From: Clostridiales bacterium UBA3680
Lineage (GTDB): Bacteria; Bacillota; Clostridia; Lachnospirales; CAG-274
Assembly: GCA_002372875.1 (NCBI GenBank)
Contig: DFJD01000058.1
Span: 1 to 21,043, forward strand
Direction: 5' to 3'
Length of the DNA: 21,043 nucleotides
Position 1 is the first letter of the stretch. The number at the start of each line of letters is the position of its first letter. A program made the translations under genes and the position numbers. This document shows, one piece after another, positions 1 to 9,600 of the stretch. The notes beneath the pieces were generated by a model. That model did not search any database. It was not told the origin of the DNA and saw nothing but the letters and a program-made list of their open reading frames with translations.

Positions 1-2
1 TA

Positions 3-983
3 ACAAATGCTTGCGGTCTTTCCGTGTACTACCCCTCGGGTAAGTCAAATAAACTTGTAAAAGCGGCAAAAGCTGTATATAAGTCAATAGGCTTTTCGGA
101 TGAATATTCAAGATGCATCTCCGATGCCGCCACAATGACAGGAGCAGGTCAGAGTGTTTCGGGATATGAAACACCCCTTGGTTCCCTTATCGGACAAAGT
201 TCATCCTCATCAACACAGCAGATAATGTCACAGGTCATCGGTAGTTTCCTAAGCGGTGCGGTATCCTCGCAATCCGGACTTACAAGCAGTGATTTAAGCT
301 TTTTAAGCGACAGAAACATTTCCGATAGTACCGTAAGTGAATACGTTTCCACTCACAGCATTGATTCTTCCATGCTTGTATGGCAAAACGGAAAACTAAC
401 TCTCCCCGAACAAATGTGGGAAAGTGTTCAATACATAGACAGAAACCTCTTTGTGCAAGATAATGATGGATTTCTTGACTTGGGTCTTGACAATGTTTAC
501 ACATTCGATCAAACCGGCAACCTTGTTCCCGATACGGAAAAAACATGTATCGGTGTAAACAACCACATTGCCGCATATTACCACACCGAAACCGTAGATG
601 ACGAAAACGGTGAAGATTATGTTATAAAAGGATATATCCCCGCACTTTTAAACGGTGACAAAGTCAAGCTTCTTGTGGTATTTGACAGCAAAAAAGGTGA
701 CAATGGATACATCGCAGGTGCGGAATATGATTATGATGAACTTATAACCGAAACTCAATCGAAAAACATCACCGAAATAAAGAACGGTGATAAAATAACC
801 TTCCTTTGCAAGCATTTCAACCTCGATGGCACTTATGACGACACCTATACTCTGGAAGATCCCATAACGGTAAACGGTGAACTGAAAGTCAGCGATGTCA
901 CATTAGGTGATAGGAATGTAAAAATCAACTATCTTTTTACGGATATATACGAAGGAAAGTACTGGACAAGTACAATTGAGTAA
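3..983 (+). CDS. Clostripain-family (peptidase C11) protein, C-terminal part
   Basis: The frame is open to the left window edge, so this is the 3' part of a longer gene; the GTG at 24 is internal. The first residues read TNACGLSVYYPSGK, which resembles the conserved strand near the end of the C11 caspase-like fold (clostripain: Asn-x-x-Gly-Leu-Ser-x-Tyr-x-Pro). The catalytic His/Cys and any signal peptide would lie upstream, outside the window. After roughly 45 residues the C11 part ends in a Ser/Gly/Gln-rich stretch, then about 200 residues rich in Asp, Tyr and Thr that look like an extracellular beta-domain. C11 enzymes are secreted or surface cysteine proteases cutting after Arg or Lys; activity here is inferred from the family. 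The gene ends TAA and is followed by a short repeat and a terminator. The family call rests on one short motif plus overall character. Confidence 0.65.
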   Translation, partial: TNACGLSVYYPSGKSNKLVKAAKAVYKSIGFSDEYSRCISDAATMTGAGQSVSGYETPLGSLIGQSSSSSTQQIMSQVIGSFLSGAVSSQSGLTSSDLSFLSDRNISDSTVSEYVSTHSIDSSMLVWQNGKLTLPEQMWESVQYIDRNLFVQDNDGFLDLGLDNVYTFDQTGNLVPDTEKTCIGVNNHIAAYYHTETVDDENGEDYVIKGYIPALLNGDKVKLLVVFDSKKGDNGYIAGAEYDYDELITETQSKNITEIKNGDKITFLCKHFNLDGTYDDTYTLEDPITVNGELKVSDVTLGDRNVKINYLFTDIYEGKYWTSTIE

Positions 984-1004
984 TGAGTTCTTTCAAGAAA
1001 TATT

Positions 1005-1024
1005 AAGGAAACACTGATTAATTA
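1005..1024 (+). repeat. 20-base dispersed repeat, copy 1
   Basis: The sequence fits AAGGAARCACTGATTAAYTA. It matches the complement of 17992-18011 at 18 of 20 positions, with transitions at positions 7 and 18. It lies between the clostripain stop codon and the terminator. It may be the end of a small dispersed element or a conserved 3' signal; no transposase is nearby. Confidence 0.55.
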
Positions 1025-1027
1025 CGC

Positions 1028-1053
1028 AAAAAAGCCCCGAAAGGGGCTTTTTT
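1028..1053. terminator. Bidirectional rho-independent terminator
   Basis: AAAAAAGCCCC-GAAA-GGGGCTTTTTT is a perfect inverted repeat with a GNRA-type GAAA loop and a run of six T on either strand. It sits between the convergent clostripain-like gene (+) and the last gene of the six-gene operon (-), and can end both transcripts. Confidence 0.93.
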
Positions 1054-1056
1054 GAT

Positions 1057-3105
1057 TTACATCCAAAATGTAATCAGCGTTGATATGGAATAATAAAAAT
1101 TAGGATTTGTAGATTCAAGCGAGAAATCTGCCGTATTAAAAAGCAGGCACACACACATAAACAGAGTCAAAAGAGAGGCTATGTTTACATACACATTACC
1201 TTTTTCCGATAGTGCAAAACCCATTATAACAGATGGAATAAGAATAAGCAGAGAAAAATCGCTCATATATCTGTAAAGTATACCTGCCATCTGTGTATCG
1301 GCAACAGCTATAACGACGGCAAAGCATATACTGCACACACAAAACGGGAGAAGTCCTTTAATTTTCTCTCTTATGTTTTTCTCGGACAATTTCAACAAAA
1401 GCCAACTTATCGGAAATATTCCGAAAACTCCGCCATACATTGTTTCGGAAATGGTCATTCCCATATAGTTGCTCCACAGCTCCGTTCCGTTTATAAAGGG
1501 GAACTTAAGCATTGTTTTGGGTGGCTGAAGCAGATATGCCCCAATACCCATTGGTATTCTTCCCAAATCAAACCCCCTTCTGGTCATATCGTTTGTTGTA
1601 AGGTTATAATTTGCACCGAAATCAAATACGGAGCCAAAACGTATAAAATTATACCTCATAACCAAAACAGCCACAATAACATAAGGCACGGTAACAAGCA
1701 CGGAATCAAGAATGTACTTTTTTGAAAAGAGCTTTCTTTCCTTTAAGGTCTTGTTCCAAAAAAGAGGTATGGCAAGAAAAGATGCCATAAGCAACTGTGG
1801 TCTTGATGCGGAAACAAGCGCCATTAAAAGGGAGCCTAAGCAAAGCTTTCCCTTTGTTATATAGTCATACTTTGTATCGTAGGCGGATATCCACATATAA
1901 AGTCCCGCTACAGTCAAGGCAACTCCCATTGATATGGGCACATTATACAAATCGGGTCTATGCATCATAAATATTATTCCGCTTGCAGAAAGCATAGTCT
2001 GTGTTAGCAGAAGATAAACCGAAAAGGGAGTATCCGGAAATTTTTGTTTTAATATCGACAAAGAAAGTAAAAATGTAAAAACTATTATAATATAACAATT
2101 TATCAACACCGGAACATGATTAGACAGATCCTTGTTGTTATGATTATCTTTGTATGGCATATAATACAGCAGTGCCGGCAACGCTCCAAAGTACACATAA
2201 TACTTTCCGTTATAGTATGCTGTATCCCATTTATAACCCTCTCCCGTTTTCTCGGTCATGGCATCTCTTGCTTTTTTGTCATAAGGATTTTCCATTTCCT
2301 TTAAAGAATCGGGAACGGTATAATCAAGATAGCTTTGACCTTTAATAAATGCCTCGGCAAGCTTGTTATACTGGTTGTGATGGTCCCACCCGGGGCTTAT
2401 AAATTGATTGTTATTAAGCACGGCTACACTTGTTATTGCGATATTTACCGCCATAAAGGCTGCAATAGTCGCATTTTGCCATGCCTTACCCTTGTATTTT
2501 ATTGCATATACGGATGAGCCGGGTCTTAAGCAGTAAAGTGAAAACAATGCAAAAAATGTAAATATCAGCCTTAAAAAAGAAAACTTAAACGGAACCTTTG
2601 CATTAAGCGTAATATTTCTTATTTTCAGCTTATCTCCCACCGCTTTTTGCAACTCAATTCTTAATTTTTCCGTTTTACCCGCTGTATGAAGTTTAATGTA
2701 TTTTGTTCTTTCCACTCCTTCAATAATTCTGTAATCGGGTGTATCAAAATATTCACTGTTCGCCTCATCGGTAAGCTTAAGAATGATTTTTAAATTTTGT
2801 CTTTCAAATGAGCTTCCCTTTTTACCCTCATTTTCGTTTGCTCTTGTATCGGAAATATCAAGATAGATATTGTGAACCTTTTCATTTATATCGTTAATTT
2901 CTATATATTTATCCGTATCAGAAATCACTTCCGCCTCGTCGCCCGATATTCTGAGACCTCTTCCTGCGGAAACATCAGAAGGTGTTACAGGCTTATATCC
3001 CGACGTAACAAGGCTTCTGTAATTGAACACCAATATTTCCAATACAAGCACAACCGCAAATATAATTCCAAGCCTTATAAGTCTTGAACTACTTCTTTTT
3101 GACAT
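1057..3105 (-). CDS. Polytopic membrane protein, probable GT-C type glycosyltransferase
   Basis: This is about 682 residues with a short Lys/Arg-rich N-terminus, one membrane segment at about 10-30, and a roughly 145-residue hydrophilic, probably external beta-rich domain. About ten further membrane segments run from residue 175 to the end. After the third segment, the first large external loop carries GWDHHNQYN followed by a Tyr/Lys-rich stretch with WDTAYYNGKYYVYFG. An acidic residue in this loop, followed by a YNxxAxAFxxGQ-like run, recalls GT-C enzymes that move sugars from lipid carriers (GT39/ArnT-like). That assignment is inference. I chose ATG 3105 over ATG 3117 because GGAGG at 3111-3115 lies 5 bases upstream of 3105, whereas the 3117 codon overlaps it. 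The start overlaps the end of the TM2 gene by 17 bases. It is the last gene of the operon. Confidence 0.6.
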   Translation of the reverse strand: MSKRSSSRLIRLGIIFAVVLVLEILVFNYRSLVTSGYKPVTPSDVSAGRGLRISGDEAEVISDTDKYIEINDINEKVHNIYLDISDTRANENEGKKGSSFERQNLKIILKLTDEANSEYFDTPDYRIIEGVERTKYIKLHTAGKTEKLRIELQKAVGDKLKIRNITLNAKVPFKFSFLRLIFTFFALFSLYCLRPGSSVYAIKYKGKAWQNATIAAFMAVNIAITSVAVLNNNQFISPGWDHHNQYNKLAEAFIKGQSYLDYTVPDSLKEMENPYDKKARDAMTEKTGEGYKWDTAYYNGKYYVYFGALPALLYYMPYKDNHNNKDLSNHVPVLINCYIIIVFTFLLSLSILKQKFPDTPFSVYLLLTQTMLSASGIIFMMHRPDLYNVPISMGVALTVAGLYMWISAYDTKYDYITKGKLCLGSLLMALVSASRPQLLMASFLAIPLFWNKTLKERKLFSKKYILDSVLVTVPYVIVAVLVMRYNFIRFGSVFDFGANYNLTTNDMTRRGFDLGRIPMGIGAYLLQPPKTMLKFPFINGTELWSNYMGMTISETMYGGVFGIFPISWLLLKLSEKNIREKIKGLLPFCVCSICFAVVIAVADTQMAGILYRYMSDFSLLILIPSVIMGFALSEKGNVYVNIASLLTLFMCVCLLFNTADFSLESTNPNFYYSISTLITFWM

Positions 3106-3622
3106 TGTTGCCTCCATATTTCTTCATAAAATCCGCATCCGTCATAGACAGATAATATACTCCCTCTATAATCCCGAAAATAAAGCTCAAGCCGGTTGTA
3201 CACATAATAATATATATAAAGCCTATAAACGGACGCTTCAAATAGAACTTGTGCACACCAAGCCAGCCTAAAGTTATGGCAAGAATACCTGCCGTAATTC
3301 TGTCGGGGTATGTTCGTGTCAGCTTTGCAAGCTCATCTCTGCTATAAAATTGCTTTGTTTTAATGCTTTTACCCGTAGATACAGGAAGTCTTGAAAAAAC
3401 ATTGCTATCAGCCGCAGTCTTAAGAGCCTCTGTCTGCTTCACGGCATCTATAAACCTTGTTACTCTTGTATCCGGGTCTTCGGGATTTGTACTTCCAGAG
3501 TAAGACTCTTTTTTGAGCATATTATAGATAGTATCCGCTTTCACCTTTGTGCCGCAGAAATTACAGTCTTTTCCTCCCGGTTCAATTATAGCGTTGCACT
3601 TTGGACATCTGACAAAATCCAT
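3089..3622 (-). CDS. Zinc-ribbon and TM2-domain membrane protein
   Basis: The protein has 177 residues. The N-terminus carries a zinc-ribbon pattern CPKC...CNFCG (two CxxC pairs at about residues 6-9 and 20-23). A polar linker of about 80 residues follows. The C-terminal part, about 110-160, is a TM2 domain: two membrane helices joined by a short turn, with GWLGVHKFYLKRP between the first helix and a second helix rich in Ile and Gly. TM2 proteins with N-terminal zinc ribbons are common in Clostridia and their function is not known. The gene starts 11 bases after proA and its end overlaps the GT-C-like gene, suggesting coupled translation. Its ribosome site (AAGGGGGAAAA region) is weaker than its neighbours'. 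Confidence 0.8.
   Translation of the reverse strand: MDFVRCPKCNAIIEPGGKDCNFCGTKVKADTIYNMLKKESYSGSTNPEDPDTRVTRFIDAVKQTEALKTAADSNVFSRLPVSTGKSIKTKQFYSRDELAKLTRTYPDRITAGILAITLGWLGVHKFYLKRPFIGFIYIIMCTTGLSFIFGIIEGVYYLSMTDADFMKKYGGNNVKKK
3111..3115 (-). promoter_or_regulatory. Ribosome binding site deciding the GT-C-like gene start
   Basis: GGAGG on the minus strand is followed by 5 bases and then ATG at 3105. The in-frame ATG at 3117 overlaps this site and so cannot use it. The site lies inside the upstream TM2 gene. Confidence 0.7.
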
Positions 3623-3633
3623 ATTTTTCCCCC

Positions 3634-4911
3634 TTAAATATCCTTAAAATTGAATTTTTTTATTCCTTTCGCATAATCCCCCACTATATTGCCGTTACCG
3701 TATATCTTATACTTATAGGTAACAAGGCCTTCAAGGCCTACAGGACCTCTTGCATGAAGCTTTCCCGTACTTATGCCAACCTCGGCACCGAAGCCGTATC
3801 TAAATCCATCGGAAAAGCGTGTAGAGCAGTTAAAGTATACATCGGCGGAATCTACTCCATTTAAAAATTCCTCTGCCGTTTCAATATTCTCGGTTATTAT
3901 GGCATCTGTATGGTGAGAGCCGTTTTTGTTTATATACTCTATGGCTGTTTTTACATTATCGGTAAGCTTTACTGTTATGGCTAAGTCAAGATATTCTTTA
4001 TTGAATCCATCTTCAACGACTTCATCCACTTGGCATATATCGGCAACCTCTCTTGTGGCGTTAACCGTAACTCCTGCTTTTTTCAATGCCGAAATAAGCT
4101 CCGGCAAAAGCTTGTGAGCCTCCTGTCTGTTTACCAACAGGGTTTCCACAGCATTACATGCGGCACAGTACTGTATCTTTGCATCGGTAACTATTGAGCA
4201 TGCCTTTTTTAAATCAGCCTCTTTATCCACATATATATGACAGATACCATCGGAATGTCCCATTACCGGGATTTGCGTATTTTCCATTATATACTTTACA
4301 AATCCGTTTGAGCCTCTGGGAATGAGTAAATCCACATAACCGCCGCAATCAAGCAACTCATCTATTTCGGAATGAGTAGATGCCTGTAAAAGACAGTGTT
4401 CGGGTAATCCCGACGATATTGCCGCATTATATATAATATCAAAAAGAATTTTATTTGTGCATGCGGTTTCCTTTCCACCCTTTAAAACGGCACAATTTCC
4501 ACTCTTTAAACAAAGAGTAGCTATTTGTACAAGAGCATCGGGTCTTGCCTCGAATATTACCCCTATAACACCAATGGGGCAAGTCACTCTGTAGAGCTTA
4601 AGGTCTGAGTCAAGTTCTCTTGAAAGTGTTATCTTTCCAATGGGATCTTCAAGGTTTATAAGCTGATATATGCCGTCTGTTACGCTTTTGAGCTTATCCT
4701 CATTAAAACTCAGTCTTTTTTTTACAGCCTCACCAATGCCGAGTTTTTCGGCATTTTCAAGGTCTTTGGCATTTTGCTTGAATATTTCTTCTTTGTTCTC
4801 CTCAAGTGCCTTTGCCACAGACTCAAGAGCGGCATTTCTTATTTCACACGACACAGTGCTTAATACCGTTGCCGCCGCTTTTACTTTTAAAATATCGCTT
4901 TTTATACTCAT
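3634..4911 (-). CDS. proA: Gamma-glutamyl phosphate reductase
   Basis: ProA reduces L-glutamyl 5-phosphate to glutamate semialdehyde with NADPH, the second step of proline synthesis. The protein has 425 residues, the usual length. The aldehyde-dehydrogenase-like fold is recognised by IGVIFEARPDA near residue 120, LKGGKE, and YCAACNAVETLL near 250, which holds the catalytic cysteine. The end carries GPVGLEGLVTYKY, typical of ProA. I chose the ATG at 4911 because it overlaps the argS stop as TGATG and has GGAGG 7 bases upstream; the GTG one codon earlier is less likely. proB (glutamate 5-kinase), usually adjacent to proA, is not in this window. The gene sits mid-operon. Confidence 0.96.
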   Translation of the reverse strand: MSIKSDILKVKAAATVLSTVSCEIRNAALESVAKALEENKEEIFKQNAKDLENAEKLGIGEAVKKRLSFNEDKLKSVTDGIYQLINLEDPIGKITLSRELDSDLKLYRVTCPIGVIGVIFEARPDALVQIATLCLKSGNCAVLKGGKETACTNKILFDIIYNAAISSGLPEHCLLQASTHSEIDELLDCGGYVDLLIPRGSNGFVKYIMENTQIPVMGHSDGICHIYVDKEADLKKACSIVTDAKIQYCAACNAVETLLVNRQEAHKLLPELISALKKAGVTVNATREVADICQVDEVVEDGFNKEYLDLAITVKLTDNVKTAIEYINKNGSHHTDAIITENIETAEEFLNGVDSADVYFNCSTRFSDGFRYGFGAEVGISTGKLHARGPVGLEGLVTYKYKIYGNGNIVGDYAKGIKKFNFKDI

Positions 4912-6611
4912 CACATTTCCTCCGGAGCACCTACGCCTATTGTTTCAAGGCCTTTTTTTATGGCTTCTTTTACACAATATGTAAGAGCAAGTCTTGCATT
5001 TTTAGTATTTTCCTCGCTGCCCAATATATTGTTTTCATTATAGAATTTGTTAAATGCCTGGCAAATAGCAATAATCTGTCTTGTTACTATGTAAGGCTCA
5101 TTTTTAGCCGCTGCCTCGGAAAATTTAGAGGGAAGCTCCGATAACGCCTTGCACACCTTTATTGTTGCCTCATCGGTAAGTGCCGAAAAATCCACATTTT
5201 TGAAAGATGCATCAACATTTGCTCTTCTCAAAACGGAGCATGCTCTTGCGTGTGTATACTGAGCGTAGGGCCCCGTTTCTCCGTCGAAGCTGAGCATTTT
5301 TTCATAGTCAAACTCTATATTTTTAATCCTTGAATTATAAAGATCTTCAAATATTACGGCACCGACTCCAACCATTTCGGATATTTCATTCTTTCCGGAA
5401 AGATCGGGGTTTTTTTCTTCTATTATTGCCTTTGCCTTTTCAACGGCAGTATTTAAAATATCTTCCATCAAAATTACATTACCGTGTCTTGTACTCAGCT
5501 TTCCGAGCTTGCCTAAGTTAACAAGACCAAAGGGCACATGTACAAGTTCTTTTGCCCAATCATAGCCCATAAGCTCTATTACTTTGAACCACTGTGCAAA
5601 GTGCAAATTCTGATCAAGTGCCGTTATGTATATGCATTTATCAAAATCGTAGGTGTTCTTTCTGTATATTGCCGCCGAAATATCTCTCGTTGGATAAAGA
5701 GTTCCTCCATCGGATCTGAGTATAAGACAAGGTGGCATATTATATTCTTCAAGATCCACGATTTGCGCACCGTTACTTTCTTTAAGCAGTCCCTTTTGGC
5801 GTATCTGTTCAACCACAGCCTGCATCTTGTCGTTATAAAAGCTTTCTCCCGCGTAGCTGTCAAATGACACCCCAAGTCTGTTGTAAATTCTGTTGAATTC
5901 AAGCATGGAAATATCACAGAACCACTTCCAAAGAGAAAGTGCCTCTTCATCTCCCTGTTGCATCTTAACAAGCCATGCTCTTGCCTCATCTTCAAGTGTG
6001 GGATCTTTTTCCGCTTCCTCGTGGAATTTTACGTATATTCTGCTTAATTCTTTTATATCATCTTTCTCAACGGCTTCCTTTGTTCCCCATTTTTTATAGG
6101 CAACAATAAGCTTTCCAAACTGCGTGCCCCAGTCTCCAAGGTGATTTATACCCACACATTTATAGCCCAAAGCGGAGTATATTTTATAAAGAGCATTTCC
6201 TATGGCTGTAGAACGAAGATGTCCTATATGAAAGGGTTTTGCGATATTCGGAGAAGAATAGTCAAACACAACTGTTTTTCCTTTTCCTTCTTCCGAAAGA
6301 ACGTAATCGCCTCCGTTTTCAATTATGTTCTTAAGTACATTTTCCGCATAAAAGGCCTTATCGGTAAAAAAATTTATATAAGCTCCCACAACCTTTATTT
6401 CCGAAATAAAGTCGGGTCTTTTTATTTTTTCCGAAATCTCTGCCGCGATAACAGGCGGAGCCTTTCTTAACTCTTTGGCAAGTTTAAAACAGGGAAAAGC
6501 ATAGTCTCCGTTGGCGCTGTCAGCAGGTATTTCAATAAAGCCTTTAAGCAAGTCAGTCGTTAAACCGGTCGCTTCCGAAAGAACCAGAGCAATTTCGTTT
6601 ATAATGTTCAT
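4911..6611 (-). CDS. argS: Arginyl-tRNA synthetase
   Basis: ArgS charges tRNA-Arg with arginine using ATP in the cytoplasm. The 566-residue class I enzyme shows an N-terminal additional domain (residues 1-100), the HIGH signature in SSPNIAKPFHIGHLRST near residue 125, and a degenerate KMSK loop KLSTRHGN near 370, as is normal for many ArgS proteins. The C-terminal anticodon-binding domain includes GPYAQYTHAR. The start has AGGAGG 8 bases upstream. It lies 12 bases downstream of addB, and its stop codon overlaps the proA start by one base, so proA translation is probably coupled to it. I saw no T-box leader; expression appears to come from the operon promoter. Confidence 0.97.
   Translation of the reverse strand: MNIINEIALVLSEATGLTTDLLKGFIEIPADSANGDYAFPCFKLAKELRKAPPVIAAEISEKIKRPDFISEIKVVGAYINFFTDKAFYAENVLKNIIENGGDYVLSEEGKGKTVVFDYSSPNIAKPFHIGHLRSTAIGNALYKIYSALGYKCVGINHLGDWGTQFGKLIVAYKKWGTKEAVEKDDIKELSRIYVKFHEEAEKDPTLEDEARAWLVKMQQGDEEALSLWKWFCDISMLEFNRIYNRLGVSFDSYAGESFYNDKMQAVVEQIRQKGLLKESNGAQIVDLEEYNMPPCLILRSDGGTLYPTRDISAAIYRKNTYDFDKCIYITALDQNLHFAQWFKVIELMGYDWAKELVHVPFGLVNLGKLGKLSTRHGNVILMEDILNTAVEKAKAIIEEKNPDLSGKNEISEMVGVGAVIFEDLYNSRIKNIEFDYEKMLSFDGETGPYAQYTHARACSVLRRANVDASFKNVDFSALTDEATIKVCKALSELPSKFSEAAAKNEPYIVTRQIIAICQAFNKFYNENNILGSEENTKNARLALTYCVKEAIKKGLETIGVGAPEEM
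4919..4923 (-). promoter_or_regulatory. Ribosome binding site for proA within the end of argS
   Basis: GGAGG lies inside the last codons of argS, 7 bases before the ATG of proA, which overlaps the argS TGA as TGATG. This favours ATG 4911 over the GTG just upstream. Confidence 0.65.
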
Positions 6612-6623
6612 TTATAAAACCTC

Positions 6624-9600
6624 CTAATCGTTAAATGGATTGTCTTCATTATTCTTAATGTTTATTTCCTGATAAATATTGTAAATGTCGTTACCGGGTA
6701 TACATTCTTTTTTGCATATTGCGGAAAACGGGCAATTATATGCACTTCCGTAAGCAGACGGCTCGCATGCGGTCGTTTTTTCGTCTTTGTAAGGCTTTAA
6801 GGAAAACTTTCCCTTTTTCATTTCGGTTATTATTTCCTTAGCCTTTTTTTCGGAAAAATCGAGCATACTACGGAAATCTTCCTCTTTTATTTTGACGGAA
6901 CTGCGAACAGCTCTGTTTGTGGAAAGCTTTATATCACCTTTTTTTGTCCTTTGCGTATCCTCGTCAAGAGCAAATATTACATCTTCATTTGCGCTAAGCA
7001 ACCCGTTTTGTCCGTAACCCGACAAAACATTTTCCCCATCGGGGATCTTATCTTCAAAGCTTCTTCTTGAAAGATTAAAATACATTATACATCCCGGAAC
7101 AAGAGCTTTGTTTTTAAAAGCGTCAAGCCTTCCTCCCCCTTCAAGGAGAGCCTTCATATAAAGCATCATCTGAAGCTGTGTACCGTAATACAGCTTTGTG
7201 GCGCTAAATTCTCTGTTTGAAGATTTATAGTCGGTTATTTTCAGATATACCTTTTCACCGTTTTCATCGTAAAAAGCATCAAGTCTGTCTATTTTTCCGA
7301 TAAGAGAATAGTTGCCGAATTCTGTTTTAAGTGACAAAGGTGCCACATCCTCATTTTTCCCTCCAAATGAAAGCTCATAGCTTACGGGTTTGAATTTTCC
7401 CACCGTATTTTGAAGCTTTATGGCATAAATATCACACACCAATGTGGATTTTATTCTGTCAAGATATTCCTTATATCTTTTTGTGGCAAAAAGCACGGGC
7501 TTATTGAGCCTTTCTTTCACACTTTCCGTTGCTGCCTCCACAAGAGACGGTATCTCGTCGGTGGGAAGAGACTCCCAAATATTATTATAACTTTTTTTGA
7601 CCTCATTTGATACATTTTCAAGTACATAGTGCATCAAAGAGCCCGAATCGGCATTACTAAGCTTATAAGTTTCCTCTTGTTTGAGATGAAGAATATATTT
7701 CGAAAGATAAGAAAAGGGACACCTTGCATATTCTTCAAGCCTTGAGATACTTGTTTGGGCATTGTTCGGAAAAAGTATGTCGGTATTGGCCTTTGAAATA
7801 TCTCCGCTTAAGGAAATCCCCTTGAGCCTTTTTTCAAGCTCACTGCCAAATTCCTCTATTTTTTCGGTGCTTTCGATACATGCGTTATACAAAGCATTTT
7901 CCATACCTTCATGCTTTGCTTTTATGACATCGTCATAAAGTTGATTTACAGAAACTATATCTTTTACATCTTTAATTATATTTGCACATTTTTCTATGGG
8001 TGCATCGGGAAAAAGAGTTTGTATCCTGTACAGTGCATTTGACGGCAAAGCTTTTTCATTTCTCATTCCCCCCGTGGAGCAACTTAAATAAAGTCTTTTT
8101 GCCGAAGAGCAAAGTATTCTGTAAACGGAATAATTGTTTTGCACCGCAAGGGTGTTGTTATCGGAGCCAAGCTCAATACCTCCGGAAACAAGTTCTGCCC
8201 TATCCGAATCTGTAATTATACCTTCATCGGAAACAAGAGGAGGTATCTTACCCTCATTCATTCCTGTCACAAAAACAGCCTTTATCTCGCTAAGTCTTGT
8301 TCTTCGTATGTCTCCTATGTTCACACAATCACCATGAGGAGGTATAAGACCTGCAGATGAAGAATTTATGCCCGTTTTAAGCATTCTATACATTTCTTTT
8401 TTGTTTAACGGTTCTTCTCCCATTATTTCATATATTTTTTCATATATATTTATAACACATCTCTGAGCTTGTTTTATAAGCTCTGATGAATAATAGTCGC
8501 CGTTTTTCTCATACAACTCGGCTGTCAAATTCAGCCTTTCATCAATCTTAAGATCGTCACAAATTCCGTAAAATACCTCGGCTGTTTTTATTACGCTCTG
8601 CTTTCCTTCTTTGAAGAGTGTATAAAGCGGCTCTATATCTTTATACAGCTTTAGGCGTAAACTGTCAAGATAATCTCCCTTTTCGGGGTCTCTTTCGTCC
8701 TTTATTCCCGTTTTTGTCCAAAAATCCTCTCCGCTTAACCCCGTAGCTTTCAAAAATTTTTCAAGCCTGAAGCCATCATCGGGTGCTACACTTGTAAGAC
8801 CCGTTTTTATAATTTCCATTACATCCTCGCTTTGCCAGCCATCGGAAATTATTTTAAAACAGTAAAGCACAAAAATACAGTAAAGATGGGAACCCAAATT
8901 TCTTCTCTTATCGGAAAAGTACGGAATGTCATATTTTTCAAAAAGAGAGGCGGCAATATCGTTATACTCATCATCGGGTACTATAAGAGAAATGTCTCCA
9001 TAAGAAAACCCATCGTCTATAACAGCCTTTTTTATTTTTATACAAACATCGTTCAATTCCTCACAAGGGTCAGCGGCATAGGTGATTTTAATGTCCTCTG
9101 TTTTAGAGGTATCACTTTTATAAGAGAGATAATTTCTTGTTAAAAATGCAAGTCCGCTGTTTTTCTCATGGCGATGATCCTCCTTGAGAAAAACGTTTTC
9201 TTCGAACGTAAATCCCTTTTCGCACGCAGCCTTATACAGCTTTGTTATTGAAGTCTTTACATCGGAATAAGGATCGAGAAAATTTGTTTTTTTATATTCT
9301 CTCCTGTTTTCATTAATGTTGAATGTTACGGTAATGTCGGCAGTTTTATCCATAAGCTTACTTATCACATTTATCTCCTGTGGAGTAAAGCTTATAAAAC
9401 CGTCGATATATATTTTGGCCTTTTTAAAAACATCAGCTTCCGCAATTAGCTCTGCAAGAATATCAAGTACATCATCAGCCGAAATATAGTTTTTATGCAA
9501 AATGTCGTAATATTCCGAATACAAAAGAGCTATATCTTTAGCTTTAGCCTTAGTGATACTGCTTGTTGAATTGTTTGCGGCTTCCAAAAACGCCTCTTTC

